Part shown: positions 34,333-42,937 of the stretch, one piece after another
How the letters are laid out: every line of letters begins with the position of its first letter
Numbering within the stretch: the first letter of the stretch is position 1
Program-made: the position numbers and the translations under genes
Source: DATMER01 sp040349255
GTDB taxonomy: Bacteria; Acidobacteriota; Thermoanaerobaculia; Multivoradales; UBA5704
Assembly (NCBI GenBank): GCA_040349255.1
Contig: JBEQUE010000231.1
Coordinates: forward strand, 1 to 64,000
Length of the DNA: 64,000 nt
Direction of reading: 5' to 3'
The notes under the pieces: model-generated
What the model saw: only the letters and a program-made list of their open reading frames with translations
Told to the model about the DNA's origin: nothing
The model's database searches: none

Positions 34333-35121
34333 ATGAAGCTGCTCTTCGTGGGCGATGTCTTCGGCCGGCCGGGCCGGCGGGCGGTGCAGACCCTGCTCCC
34401 CCGCCTGATCGACCAGCACAGGGCCGACTACGTGGTGGTCAACGTGGAGAACTCGGCCGGCGGCTTCGGGGTGACGCCGGACGTCCTGGCCGAGCTCGAA
34501 CCGGTCGGGATCCACTGCTACACGACCGGCAACCACGTCTGGGACAAGAAGGAAGGGGTCGCGCTGCTCGACCGCGTGCCGAACCTCCTCCGTCCGGCCA
34601 ACTACCCCGACGGCAACCCGGGCAAGGGTCTGCACGTCGGGGAGACGGCGGCGGGCATCCCGGTGGCCGTTTTGAATCTCGAAGGCCGGGTGTTCATGAA
34701 CAACCTGGACGACCCTTTCGAGAAGGCCGACCGTCTGCTCGACTCGCTCGACCCGAAGATCAAGGTGATCCTGGTGGACTTCCACGCCGAGGCCACGAGC
34801 GAGAAGCAGGCGCTGGGTTTCTATCTCGACGGTCGGGTGAGCGCCGTGCTCGGCACTCACACCCACGTGCCCACGGCTGACGAGCGCATCCTGCCGCAGG
34901 GCACCGCCTTCCAGACCGACGCCGGCATGACGGGCCCGTATGAGTCGATCATCGGCGTGCGGATCGACAAGGTCGTGAAGCGCTTCCGCCTCCAGACCCC
35001 CGCCCCCTTCGAGGTCGCCAAGCGCGACGTCCGCCTGGCCGGCACGGTCATCGACATCGACGAGACCACGGGCAGGGCGCGGTCGATCGAGCGGTTGCTG
35101 GTCCCGGACGAAACGGCCTGA
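34333..35121 (+). CDS. YmdB-family metallophosphoesterase
   Basis: A 262-residue protein of the YmdB/TIGR00282 family, which in Bacillus hydrolyses 2',3'-cyclic AMP and affects RNA turnover and biofilm formation. Metal-site motifs are all present: FVGDVFGRPGR, VNVENSAGGFG, TTGNHVWDKKE, VDFHAEATSEK and GTHTHVPTADERI. The start (ATG 34333) is two bases after the rny stop, so the pair is an operon. The association with RNase Y is widely conserved. Cytoplasmic. Confidence 0.93.
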   Translation: MKLLFVGDVFGRPGRRAVQTLLPRLIDQHRADYVVVNVENSAGGFGVTPDVLAELEPVGIHCYTTGNHVWDKKEGVALLDRVPNLLRPANYPDGNPGKGLHVGETAAGIPVAVLNLEGRVFMNNLDDPFEKADRLLDSLDPKIKVILVDFHAEATSEKQALGFYLDGRVSAVLGTHTHVPTADERILPQGTAFQTDAGMTGPYESIIGVRIDKVVKRFRLQTPAPFEVAKRDVRLAGTVIDIDETTGRARSIERLLVPDETA

Positions 35122-35143
35122 GCCGAATCGACAATAGAGTTTG

Positions 35144-37222
35144 ATGATGTACCCCACGAGGCTCCATTCGAGCGTCCTGCTCCTGGTGTCGGTCCTGGGC
35201 ACCGCGGCTGCCAGCCATGGCGCGACCCTGGCCGAGCGCGCTGCGGCGATCGACGCGCCGGTCCGCGGCGGCGAGGTCCGGCTCGCCGAGCCGCTCCGAG
35301 TCGGCCGCGCCGAGATCGTGCCCGGGGAGGGCACTCCGGTGCGGGCCCTGTTCGCCGCCGGAGTCCCCTGCGGTCTCGTCCTCGACGGTCCAGCGCGGCT
35401 GCGCTATCGGGTCGAGGACCGGTTCAGCGTCCCGGTGGCCGAGCGCAACGTGCACCGGTTCTGGGAGCTGAAGGCGAAATCCTCCGACGAGGGGCTCGTG
35501 ATCTCCGCGGAGCTCTCCGGAGCGGTCCTCTGGGGCTGGGGACTGAGCGAGGCGGCGGGTGGGACGGCAGCCTCCGGTCCGGGTCTGCCGGGCTGGGCCG
35601 CGGACCTCCTCGCCGGACGCCGCTTCAGGCCGCCCTCGCACGACCTGCTGGAGTCCGAGGCGAACGGCGTCGCCGGCGTGCGCTATGCGCTCCTGGGCGG
35701 GGACATCGAGCTGCTCCTCGGCGTCGATCCACGCCTCGGCGAGGAGAGGCTCTACCGGCTGGCGAAGGCGACCGATCCGGGGCAGAGCTTCCGCCAGGGG
35801 ATCCGGGCGACGGAGCTGGTGGCGCAGCCGATCGGGCGCGCCTGGTGGGAACGGCCGGCCGCCGACCTGATCGCCGAGCACGAGCGCATCGCGGTCGAGA
35901 ACCCGCGCGGCGAGATGGTCCGGATCGTCAGCCGGTCCCGCTTGCGCGCCCGCCGGGCGGGCCTCTCTCTCTGGCGGGCGGACCTCCTCGACCGCGTCTA
36001 CGACGACGACGGACGGCGCTATCCGGTCACGGTCCACAGCGTCCGGGTCGATGGCCAGGCCGCCGAGTTCCTCCATCAGGACGACGACCTGCTGGTCGCG
36101 TTCGGCCGCGGGCTGGCCGACAGGGAGACGGTCGAGGTCGAGGTCGCCTACGAAGGCGCCATGGCCCAACGGATTTCCGGCAACTCGTTCTGGGTGCTCG
36201 GGACCGAGCCCTGGTATCCGCGCCAGGGTCTCGAAGGCGAGCTGGCGACGATCGAGATCTCCGTCGACGTGCCGGACGGCCTGACTCCGGTCGCGTCGGG
36301 GGCCGAGGTCTCCCGCACCGTGGAGGGAGGCCGCAGCAAGCTCTCGACCCGGCTCGACCAGCCGATGCAGGCCGCCGTGGTGACGGCCGGCAAGTACCGC
36401 ATCCTGGACAGGAAGCAGGATGGGGTGACCTGCCGGGCTGCGACCTACGCCTTCCTCAAGGAGGACGCCGCGCGCGACACGATCGAACGGTTCTTCCTCG
36501 GCCGCGGCTTCCTCGAGAAGCTCTTCGCCGAGCCCTATCCCTTCCGTGACTTCACCATCGTCGAGATCGAAGCTTGGGGCTTCGGCCAGGCGCCGCCGGG
36601 CGTCCTGTTCTACACCAAGGAGTTCTACACCGCGCCGGTGGATCGGAAGACGCGCTGGTACTTCCAGGACCTCAACGCGCGCTACTACCACGAGATCGCC
36701 CACGGCTGGTGGGGGCACGTGGCCAAGATGAGCTCTCCGGACGAGGCCTGGCTGATCGAGGCGCTGTCCGACTACAGCGGCGCGCTGTCCGTCTGGTATC
36801 TCTTCGGCAAGGAGCGCGGGGACTACGAGCTCAACCAGATCGTCAAGGACTGGGTCAAGGCGACCGGCGAGATCCGTCCCGGCGGGAGCCTCTATCTCAC
36901 CAACCACCTCGCGCTGCATGACGAGCGGGACGAGGATGACTTCCAGCGCCTGCGCTATGCCAAGGGACCGCTGGTGATCCACGCCCTGCGGCTGGAGCTT
37001 CAGCGCCAGAAGGGGAGCGCAGCCGAAGGCGACCGCGCCTTCACGATGCTCCTGCGCAATTATCTCAAGAACAACCGCTTCGCCCATGGCACGACCCGCG
37101 GCTTCGTCGAGGAGCTCGACAAGCTGACGGGCGGCGACTGGCAGCCCTGGTTCGAGCGCTACGTCTACGGGACCGAGATCCCGCCGCTGCCCAGACCGGA
37201 GGCGAAATCCGGACAATCGTAG
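35144..37222 (+). CDS. exported M1-type metallopeptidase
   Basis: About 692 residues from ATG 35144; ATG 35147 and TTG 35141 are equally possible. A signal peptide (SVLLLVSVLGTAAASHGA) indicates export. The C-terminal half has the zinc motif HEIAHGWWGH (H516, H520) with the third ligand E539 in WLIEALSDY, the HExxH-x18-E arrangement of gluzincin M1 aminopeptidases. The classical GAMEN motif is absent; its place seems taken by GFGQAPPGVLFY. This is typical of M1-like proteins in predicted secreted peptidases. The N-terminal 300 residues are beta-rich and unrecognised. It follows ymdB by 22 bases. Confidence 0.85.
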   Translation: MMYPTRLHSSVLLLVSVLGTAAASHGATLAERAAAIDAPVRGGEVRLAEPLRVGRAEIVPGEGTPVRALFAAGVPCGLVLDGPARLRYRVEDRFSVPVAERNVHRFWELKAKSSDEGLVISAELSGAVLWGWGLSEAAGGTAASGPGLPGWAADLLAGRRFRPPSHDLLESEANGVAGVRYALLGGDIELLLGVDPRLGEERLYRLAKATDPGQSFRQGIRATELVAQPIGRAWWERPAADLIAEHERIAVENPRGEMVRIVSRSRLRARRAGLSLWRADLLDRVYDDDGRRYPVTVHSVRVDGQAAEFLHQDDDLLVAFGRGLADRETVEVEVAYEGAMAQRISGNSFWVLGTEPWYPRQGLEGELATIEISVDVPDGLTPVASGAEVSRTVEGGRSKLSTRLDQPMQAAVVTAGKYRILDRKQDGVTCRAATYAFLKEDAARDTIERFFLGRGFLEKLFAEPYPFRDFTIVEIEAWGFGQAPPGVLFYTKEFYTAPVDRKTRWYFQDLNARYYHEIAHGWWGHVAKMSSPDEAWLIEALSDYSGALSVWYLFGKERGDYELNQIVKDWVKATGEIRPGGSLYLTNHLALHDERDEDDFQRLRYAKGPLVIHALRLELQRQKGSAAEGDRAFTMLLRNYLKNNRFAHGTTRGFVEELDKLTGGDWQPWFERYVYGTEIPPLPRPEAKSGQS

Positions 37223-37236
37223 CCTGACAGGCTGGA

Positions 37237-37734
37237 TTATCCAGCTTCCTCGCCGGCCTGCGCCAAAACCTCGCGGTAGAGGCGATCTCCAAGAAAGAAG
37301 CCGGCTTGCCGGCGAAGTGCGTTGAGACGGGATCGAACCTCCTCAATCTTCTGGAGCCTCTTGGCCTGAAGCAGGATGCCCAGGACGCCCAAAGGTTGAA
37401 GACCGAGTCGGCTCGCGGCGTGGCGACCTTCCTGCTCATCGAGCAAAACCAGGCCGGCCTTCAGCTCCAGGGCAAGGGCGAGGGTTTCTGCTTCGCCGCG
37501 ATCGAGGTCACGTCGGAGGATCGTGACGAAATTCCGGTTCTCCACGCCATGGCGCTCGATCCAGGAAGCGCTTTCCACCTCCTGGCTTCCAGGGTGTCGC
37601 CGTCCGCCCTGGTTGAGCTCGGCCCAGACACCCTGTGCAATGTGGATACGGCCGAACAGCTCCCGGAGGAGGTCAAAATGGCCGATAGCGGCAAGACTGG
37701 TTATAGGAGAGGTGTTGCTGACGACGATCGTCAT
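37237..37734 (-). CDS. DUF3368-type PIN-like toxin
   Basis: A 165-residue protein starting at ATG 37734, overlapping the UPF0175 stop as ATGA. It has PIN-domain features: VVSNTSPITSLAAIG at the start (first acidic site replaced by the SNTSP motif usual in DUF3368), RDLDRGEAETLALALELKAGLVLLDEQEGRHAA in the middle, and GVLGILLQAKR. DUF3368 proteins pair with UPF0175 proteins as putative type II toxin-antitoxin systems; RNase activity is expected but not shown here. Cytoplasmic. It lies between the M1 peptidase (convergent) and a glycosyltransferase. Confidence 0.87.
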   Translation of the reverse strand: MTIVVSNTSPITSLAAIGHFDLLRELFGRIHIAQGVWAELNQGGRRHPGSQEVESASWIERHGVENRNFVTILRRDLDRGEAETLALALELKAGLVLLDEQEGRHAASRLGLQPLGVLGILLQAKRLQKIEEVRSRLNALRRQAGFFLGDRLYREVLAQAGEEAG

Positions 37735-37988
37735 GATCCGCTCAGGAGGCGGAGAGTCTCGAGATCCTGTTGCAGATCCTTCGTCTCGAAGTGGGGCTCG
37801 ATGCGCCGGAGCCCGAGGAGCTGACGGAACTCCCAGAGGGAAAGACCTGCAAGCTCGTGAGCCTTGCCCAGTGAAAGGCGACCCTGCGCATAGAGGTGGG
37901 CGGCCAGCTCGACACGTACCTGGTCGACCGTCATGCGAGCTGAGTCGAGGACGTCTTGGGGTATCTCGAGATAGGCCGGGACAGACAT
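37731..37988 (-). CDS. UPF0175-family antitoxin
   Basis: An 85-residue protein: EIPQDVLDSARMTVDQVRVELAAHLYAQGRLSLGKAHELAGLSLWEFRQLLGLRRI, the UPF0175 pattern with a helix-turn-helix-like GKAHELAGLSLWEF segment. It is the upstream partner of the DUF3368 protein and probably binds DNA and neutralises the toxin. GGAGGTGG lies upstream of the ATG. Antitoxin-first order with a 4-base overlap is normal for such modules. Confidence 0.87.
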   Translation of the reverse strand: MSVPAYLEIPQDVLDSARMTVDQVRVELAAHLYAQGRLSLGKAHELAGLSLWEFRQLLGLRRIEPHFETKDLQQDLETLRLLSGS

Positions 37989-38006
37989 GGAACCACCTCC
38001 GATCCT

Positions 38007-39617
38007 TTACATGGTAGGTGTGGATGGCTTTCCCAGCAAGATATACCCCTCCAGAACGTCCTGGTCCTGCGCGACCGGCACGAGCGCGAGCGGCGCCTTG
38101 AGCTTCTTCAGGTCGTCGCGCTGGGCCAGGATCCAGACCCGGCCGGGCCGGCGGGCGTACTCCTGGAGCTTCTCCTCGCTGTCGAGCTCGACGGTGTAGC
38201 GCCGGGTGTAGAAGAGGAAGGTCGAATCGATCCGGGGATAGGTGCCATAGGTATCCCCGGGCTGCAGTCGGGCGAGCAGCTCCTTCGACATCCCGCGGGC
38301 CGACTTGACCACGTCGAAGCGCGGAACCACGGTCAGGAAGGCCAGGAGCGCCACGGTTCCCATGCCGGCCGCGATTCCCGCGGCGACTTTCGGGATCCGG
38401 CCCTTGCCCGCCTGCCACGCGGCGCAGAGCGCTCCCGCCAGCAGCGGCAGGAAACACAGCGTCACGTGCCAGACGAAGCGGTCGCCTCCGAGAGGCGCCG
38501 CTTCCTCCCGGCCTCTCCCCACCACCGGCAGCGCGACCACGATCACGAGCGCGAGCAGCGCGATCAGCCAGACCGGCCAGTCCACCCAGCGCCGGCCCCG
38601 CGGCCAGTCGACGGCGACGCGGTCCAGGAAGGCGCCGACGAGCAGCGCCATGGCCGGGTACATCGTCAGGATGTAGACCGAGCGCTTCGCCGGGGAGATG
38701 CTGAAGAAGACCACCGTCACCGCCATCCAGGCGAGCGCGAAGAGGAAGCCCTTCCGGTCCTTCCCCTCCATGCGCTTCCAGCCGAGGACGATCGCTCCAG
38801 GCAGGAAGAAGGACCACGGGAAGAACTCGGCCGGGATGATCGTCAGGTAGTAGTACCAGGGCTGGAAGTGGTGCCACGGGTCCGCGTAGCGGGTGACGTT
38901 CTGGCGGAAGACGATCTGGTCCAGGTACTCCCGGCCGCCCGAAAGACCGGCCGGAACCAGCCAGGCGAGCACCACTGCGGCCCAGATCAGGAAGCCGAGG
39001 CCGACCCGCAGGCGCCGGGCTTCCTCCCTGTCGCGCGTGTAGGCGAGAAAGGCCAGGATCGCGAGGAGCGGCGGCAGGAATCCGGCCGGACCCTTGGCCA
39101 GCGTGGCGAGACCCGTGGACACGAAGAACAGCGGGTAGAGACCGGGCTTGCCTTCGGTATAACCACGCACCCAGAACCACATCCCGAGCGTCACCAGGAA
39201 CGTCAGGAGCATGTCGATCTGGCCGAAGCGGCCCTGCCACAGCACCTTGAAGCAGGTGGCGGCGGCCAGCGTCGCGAGCCAGCCGGCGCGCCGGTTGAAC
39301 AGGCGCTCGCCGAGCCGGAAGACCAGGATCAGCATGCCGATCGCCGCCAGGGCCGACGGGATGCGGGCCGAGACCTCGTCGACCCCGCCGGTCAGCCAGG
39401 ACGAGGCGATGATCAGCCAGAAGAGGAGCGGCGGCTTCTGGGTGTAGACCTCGCCGTTGAGCCGCGGCACGGACCAGCTCCCGGAGAGCTGCATCTCGCG
39501 GGCGACCTCGGCGTAGCGCGCCTCGTCCGGATTCCACAGGTCGCGCCAGCCCAGGCCGGGCAGGAAGAGCAGCGCTCCCAGCAGGGCGAGGAGCGCCAGA
39601 TCGCGGCGGGTGGTCAC
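38007..39617 (-). CDS. GT39/ArnT-like membrane glycosyltransferase
   Basis: A 536-residue integral membrane protein starting at GTG 39617 inside the LAB_N stop (GTGA). It shows the GT-C fold: a short first helix then the conserved loop WNPDEARYAEVAREM (Asp-Glu pair, as in ArnT), YTQKPPLLFWLI, WQGRFGQIDMLLTFLVTLGMW and about eleven further hydrophobic spans. The periplasmic C-terminal part is soluble. Members transfer sugars from undecaprenyl or dolichyl phosphate to lipid A or proteins. The neighbours GT2, LAB_N and PagL favour lipid A or another envelope glycolipid as acceptor. Substrate cannot be stated. Confidence 0.87.
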   Translation of the reverse strand: MTTRRDLALLALLGALLFLPGLGWRDLWNPDEARYAEVAREMQLSGSWSVPRLNGEVYTQKPPLLFWLIIASSWLTGGVDEVSARIPSALAAIGMLILVFRLGERLFNRRAGWLATLAAATCFKVLWQGRFGQIDMLLTFLVTLGMWFWVRGYTEGKPGLYPLFFVSTGLATLAKGPAGFLPPLLAILAFLAYTRDREEARRLRVGLGFLIWAAVVLAWLVPAGLSGGREYLDQIVFRQNVTRYADPWHHFQPWYYYLTIIPAEFFPWSFFLPGAIVLGWKRMEGKDRKGFLFALAWMAVTVVFFSISPAKRSVYILTMYPAMALLVGAFLDRVAVDWPRGRRWVDWPVWLIALLALVIVVALPVVGRGREEAAPLGGDRFVWHVTLCFLPLLAGALCAAWQAGKGRIPKVAAGIAAGMGTVALLAFLTVVPRFDVVKSARGMSKELLARLQPGDTYGTYPRIDSTFLFYTRRYTVELDSEEKLQEYARRPGRVWILAQRDDLKKLKAPLALVPVAQDQDVLEGYILLGKPSTPTM

Positions 39618-39922
39618 GGCTGGGGCTGGTCGGTGTCCACCGGAGCGACCGGCGCGCTCTGCGCGGCCGGCCGGTAGATGAACCAGAGGTTGCGGGTGTA
39701 GATGAAGATGCCGGTGGCCTGTCCGACGATGAAGACCGGGTCGTTGCGGTGGATCGCGTAGGCGAGCAGCACCAGGCCGCCGCCGATGCTCAGGAACCAG
39801 AACGACCGCGGGATTACGCTTTCCTTCTTTCGTTCGGAGGCGAGCCACTGGACGAAGAAACGTCCGAAGAAGAGGGCCTGTCCGAAGAACCCGATGGCGA
39901 GCCAGACGGGGTTGTGTTCCAA
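39614..39922 (-). CDS. LAB_N (lipid A biosynthesis N-terminal-like) membrane protein
   Basis: A 102-residue protein with three membrane helices: WLAIGFFGQALFFGRFFVQWLASERKKESVIPRSFWFLSIGGG, LLAYAIHRNDPVFIVGQ and TGIFIYTRNLWFIY. The GRFFVQW-SE-K---IP--FW pattern defines the LAB_N family, found alone or fused to glycosyltransferases acting on lipid-linked sugars. TTG 39922 is the start, with GAGGAGG eight bases upstream, inside the end of the GT2 gene (109-base overlap). It probably works with the GT2 and GT39 partners. Confidence 0.85.
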   Translation of the reverse strand: MEHNPVWLAIGFFGQALFFGRFFVQWLASERKKESVIPRSFWFLSIGGGLVLLAYAIHRNDPVFIVGQATGIFIYTRNLWFIYRPAAQSAPVAPVDTDQPQP

Positions 39923-40650
39923 ACGTCGACCTCCTCGGCCAGCCGGCGGTCCACCCAGCGCGTCTGCATCCAGCGCACGCCGAAGAGGTCCGCCAGGGCC
40001 CGGAAGATGCGGTTGCGGATGTTGTATTTGGGCTGCCCGTGTAGCCGCGGCCGGTGGTTCACCGGGACTTCGGTCACCCGCGCGCCTTCCATGCGGAGAA
40101 GGGTCGGCAGGAAGCGGTGCATCCCGTTGAACACCGGGATCCGCCGCAGATATTCGATGCGCATCGCCCGCAGCGTGCAGCCGACGTCGGTCACCGACTC
40201 GTGGGTCACCCGGTTGCGGATGCCGTTGGCGATCTTCGACGAGACCCGGCGCACCCAGGTGTCCCGCCGCCTGGCGCGCACGCCGCTCACCACGTCGAAG
40301 CCGTCCATCCGCTCCAGGAGGCGCGGGATGTCGGCCGGATCGTTCTGAAGGTCCGCGTCGAGCGTCACCACGATGCCGCCGCGGGCGAAGCGCGCTCCCG
40401 CGTCGAGCGCCGCCGACTGGCCGCTGTTGCGGCGCTGGCGCACGACCCGGACGCGCGGATCCTCGCGCGCGAGCCGGGCCATGACCGCCGGGCTCGTGTC
40501 GGTGCTGCCGTCGTCCACCAGGACGACCTCGTAGGGCCGGTTGACGGTTTCCAGGGCCGCGCGGATCTCCTCCGCGAGGACCGGCAGGTTCTCTTCCTCG
40601 TTGTAGACCGGGATCACGATCGAGATCTCCGGCTCGTCGGACGCGCGCAT
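39814..40650 (-). CDS. GT2 glycosyltransferase (ArnC/DPM1-like)
   Basis: A 278-residue GT-A enzyme: ISIVIPVYNEEENLPVL, VVLVDDGSTD, TLDADLQNDPADIP (the DxD metal site), and PVNHRPRLHGQPKYN near the end. Such proteins make polyprenyl-phosphate sugars (mannose, glucose or Ara4N) for GT39 enzymes. Here it lacks the usual pair of C-terminal membrane helices, which are supplied by the overlapping LAB_N gene. The Ser/Pro-rich tail (SGSPSGSSDRPSSS) is encoded in the overlap and is probably only a by-product of that overlap. No strong ribosome-binding site; a TAAGAT box lies just upstream. Confidence 0.88.
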   Translation of the reverse strand: MRASDEPEISIVIPVYNEEENLPVLAEEIRAALETVNRPYEVVLVDDGSTDTSPAVMARLAREDPRVRVVRQRRNSGQSAALDAGARFARGGIVVTLDADLQNDPADIPRLLERMDGFDVVSGVRARRRDTWVRRVSSKIANGIRNRVTHESVTDVGCTLRAMRIEYLRRIPVFNGMHRFLPTLLRMEGARVTEVPVNHRPRLHGQPKYNIRNRIFRALADLFGVRWMQTRWVDRRLAEEVDVWNTTPSGSPSGSSDRPSSSDVSSSSGSPPNERRKA

Positions 40651-40684
40651 GCGGGGTATCTTAATCGACTTGATCGGCCGGCCA

Positions 40685-40714
40685 TCGACCGGCGGCATTC
40701 GGCGCGGATAAGAT
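40685..40714 (+). promoter_or_regulatory. candidate promoter for the divergent GT39 gene
   Basis: TCGACC (40685-40690), 18-bp spacer, TAAGAT (40709-40714). It lies about 50 bases before ATG 40765 and points away from the GT2 gene. Confidence 0.35.
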
Positions 40715-40764
40715 ACTGCCGAACGAAGTGACGGGTGGTCTTCCGCCGTTCTTCCGACTCTCAC

Positions 40765-42375
40765 ATGGACATCGCGCAACCCTACGAGGCCCGTCGGCCC
40801 GACGGCGCCGCGCTCTGGATGCCTCCGCGGCCGGTCCTCCTGACGGCCGCCTGGATGCTGCTGGTCGCGGCGGCCGTCTCCCTGCGCCCGATCCTGCCGG
40901 TGGACGAGACCCGCTACGTCTCCGTCGCCTGGGAGATGTGGGTGCGCGGCGACTTCCTGGTGCCGTACCTGAACGGCCTCCCCTACAGCGACAAGCCGCC
41001 GCTCCTGTTCTGGCTCTTCCACCTGGGCTGGTGGTTCTTCGGGGTCAACGACTGGTGGCCGCGCGTGGTCCCGGCCCTGTTCGGCCTCGCCAACCTCGCC
41101 CTCACCGCGCGCCTGGCCCGGCGCCTCTGGCCGGACCGGCCGGAAGTGGCGCGCAACGCTCCCGCCATCCTCCTCGGTCTCCTGCTCTGGACGGTCTTCA
41201 CCACGATGGTGATGTTCGACATGCTGGTCGCCTTCTGCGTGCTGCTCGCCCTTCTCGGCCTGGAGGAAGCGCGTCGGCGTGGAGGCGTCCGGCCCTGGCT
41301 GCAGGTGGGCGGCGCCCTCGGCCTGGGCATCCTCGCCAAGGGGCCGGTCGTCTTCCTCCTGCCTCTCCTGGTGGCCGTGCTCGCGCCCTGGTGGAGCGGC
41401 CGGAATCTGCGGCTGAGTTGGTGGGGCGGCTTGCTCGGCGCCGTGGCGCTAGCCGCGGCGATCGGTCTCGCCTGGGCCCTGCCGGCCGCGGCCAGCGGAG
41501 GCCCCGCCTACTCGGACGCGATCCTGGTCGCGCAGACCAAGGAGCGCGTGGTTCACGCCTACGTCCACAACCGGCCCTGGTGGTGGTACCTGGCCCTGCT
41601 GCCGGGCCTGCTCTATCCGTACTCGGCGTGGCCTCCGCTGTGGAAGGCCGCATTCCGGTGCCAGGCCATGGACCGCGGGATGCGCTTCTGCCTGGCCTGG
41701 CTGGTCCCGGGGTTGCTCGCCTTCTCGCTGATCAGCAGCAAGCAGCCGCACTACATGCTTCCGCTGATGCCGGCCTTCGCGCTGCTCGCCTCCCGTCTGC
41801 TCTCGGAACCGGGGGTGACCGTCCGGCGCCGGCACATGCTGCCGGTCCTGGGCAGCGCCGGCCTGCTGGGGATCGTCCTGGCGGTGGCCCCTCTCCTGAA
41901 AGGCCGGAAGATCCCAGCCTGGGCGGCGCAGCTCTCTCCGGGCACGGGCGTGGCGCTGTTCGTCCTCGCGGTCCTGGCCTGGATCTTCTTCGATCGGATG
42001 TTCGCGCGCCGGGTGGCGGGGCCGACCCTGGTCGCGGTCGCCTTGGTGATCGGCCTCGATCTGGGGTTCTCCGAGGTGGCGCGGACGGCCTACGGCCTGG
42101 AGCCGGTGGCGCGCTATCTCAAGAGCGCCGAGGACCAGGGCCGGCCCATCGCCTGGGTGGGGGATTACCACGGTCAGCTCCATTTCCTCGGCCGCCTCGA
42201 GCGCCCGTTCCAGGAGATCCCGACCGGCGCGGAGTCGCTCTGGATCCGCCAGCACCCGCGCGGCAAGGTCGTCCAGGACCTGCAGTACATCCCTCCGGAC
42301 GTCGAGCGGGCCGAGTTCACCCAGCCGTATCGCGGGGATACGCTGGCGGTGTGGGGACGGGACGGGGTCCCCTGA
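40765..42375 (+). CDS. second GT39/ArnT-like membrane glycosyltransferase
   Basis: 536 residues from ATG 40765; GTG 40735 would add ten residues. It has the same GT-C loop as its divergent neighbour: LPVDETRYVSVAWEMWVRGDFLVPYLNGLPYSDKPPLLFW, then FTTMVMFDMLVAFCVL and many membrane spans. SSKQPHYMLPLMPAFA is the conserved periplasmic-loop motif of this family. Two divergent GT39 genes suggest two acceptors or two sugars. PagL follows 37 bases downstream in the same direction, so lipid A is a credible acceptor. Confidence 0.87.
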   Translation: MDIAQPYEARRPDGAALWMPPRPVLLTAAWMLLVAAAVSLRPILPVDETRYVSVAWEMWVRGDFLVPYLNGLPYSDKPPLLFWLFHLGWWFFGVNDWWPRVVPALFGLANLALTARLARRLWPDRPEVARNAPAILLGLLLWTVFTTMVMFDMLVAFCVLLALLGLEEARRRGGVRPWLQVGGALGLGILAKGPVVFLLPLLVAVLAPWWSGRNLRLSWWGGLLGAVALAAAIGLAWALPAAASGGPAYSDAILVAQTKERVVHAYVHNRPWWWYLALLPGLLYPYSAWPPLWKAAFRCQAMDRGMRFCLAWLVPGLLAFSLISSKQPHYMLPLMPAFALLASRLLSEPGVTVRRRHMLPVLGSAGLLGIVLAVAPLLKGRKIPAWAAQLSPGTGVALFVLAVLAWIFFDRMFARRVAGPTLVAVALVIGLDLGFSEVARTAYGLEPVARYLKSAEDQGRPIAWVGDYHGQLHFLGRLERPFQEIPTGAESLWIRQHPRGKVVQDLQYIPPDVERAEFTQPYRGDTLAVWGRDGVP

Positions 42376-42412
42376 CTGATCCGGGACCGGGAGCCGCGAC
42401 GTACGTGACCTC

Positions 42413-42937
42413 ATGAGGAATCCGATCTGGCAGGGGCTCCTGCTGCTCCTTCTGGCGGGTGGACCCATGGCGGCCCAACTGTGGCCACCGGGACCGCCCG
42501 TGACCGTCGCGGCGAACGCCGGCACCTTCGAGGTCCTGGACAGCGTGAGCGCCTACGAGATGGGCTGGGAGCTGCGCTACGCGCCGCGGCGGTTCCGGTT
42601 CCTGCCGCGCTGGGCCCCGGACCTGATGCCCACGGCCGGAGTGATGGCGACCACCCGCGGTGTGATCTACCCCTACGCCGGGTTCCGTTTCGAAATCCCG
42701 CTCGGCGACCGCTGGGTGCTCAGCCCCGGGACTGCGGCGGGCCTCTACTACCGCGACCATGGCAAGAACCTCGGCGGGGGGCTGGAGTTCCGTTCCCACA
42801 TCGAGCTCTCCTTCCGGCTCCCCTGGCAGGACCGGATCGGCATCTCCTTCTACCACCTGTCGAACGCCAATCTGTTCGACTTCAACCCCGGCACGGAATC
42901 GGCCGTGGTCACGTATACGGCGAAGCTGCGGCGTTGA
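42413..42937 (+). CDS. PagL-like lipid A 3-O-deacylase
   Basis: A 174-residue outer-membrane protein with a signal peptide (LLLLLLAGGPMAAQ) and an eight-stranded-barrel pattern. The catalytic region FYHLSNANLFDFNPGTES matches PagL, H-x-S-N-A...NPG-x-E, with His, Ser and Glu as the proposed triad. PagL removes the 3-linked acyl chain of lipid A, lowering endotoxicity. The protein ends TYTAKLRR instead of an aromatic residue. Its 3' end overlaps the convergent DinB-like gene by 29 bases. Together with the GT2, LAB_N and GT39 genes it forms a lipid A remodelling cluster. Confidence 0.8.
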   Translation: MRNPIWQGLLLLLLAGGPMAAQLWPPGPPVTVAANAGTFEVLDSVSAYEMGWELRYAPRRFRFLPRWAPDLMPTAGVMATTRGVIYPYAGFRFEIPLGDRWVLSPGTAAGLYYRDHGKNLGGGLEFRSHIELSFRLPWQDRIGISFYHLSNANLFDFNPGTESAVVTYTAKLRR

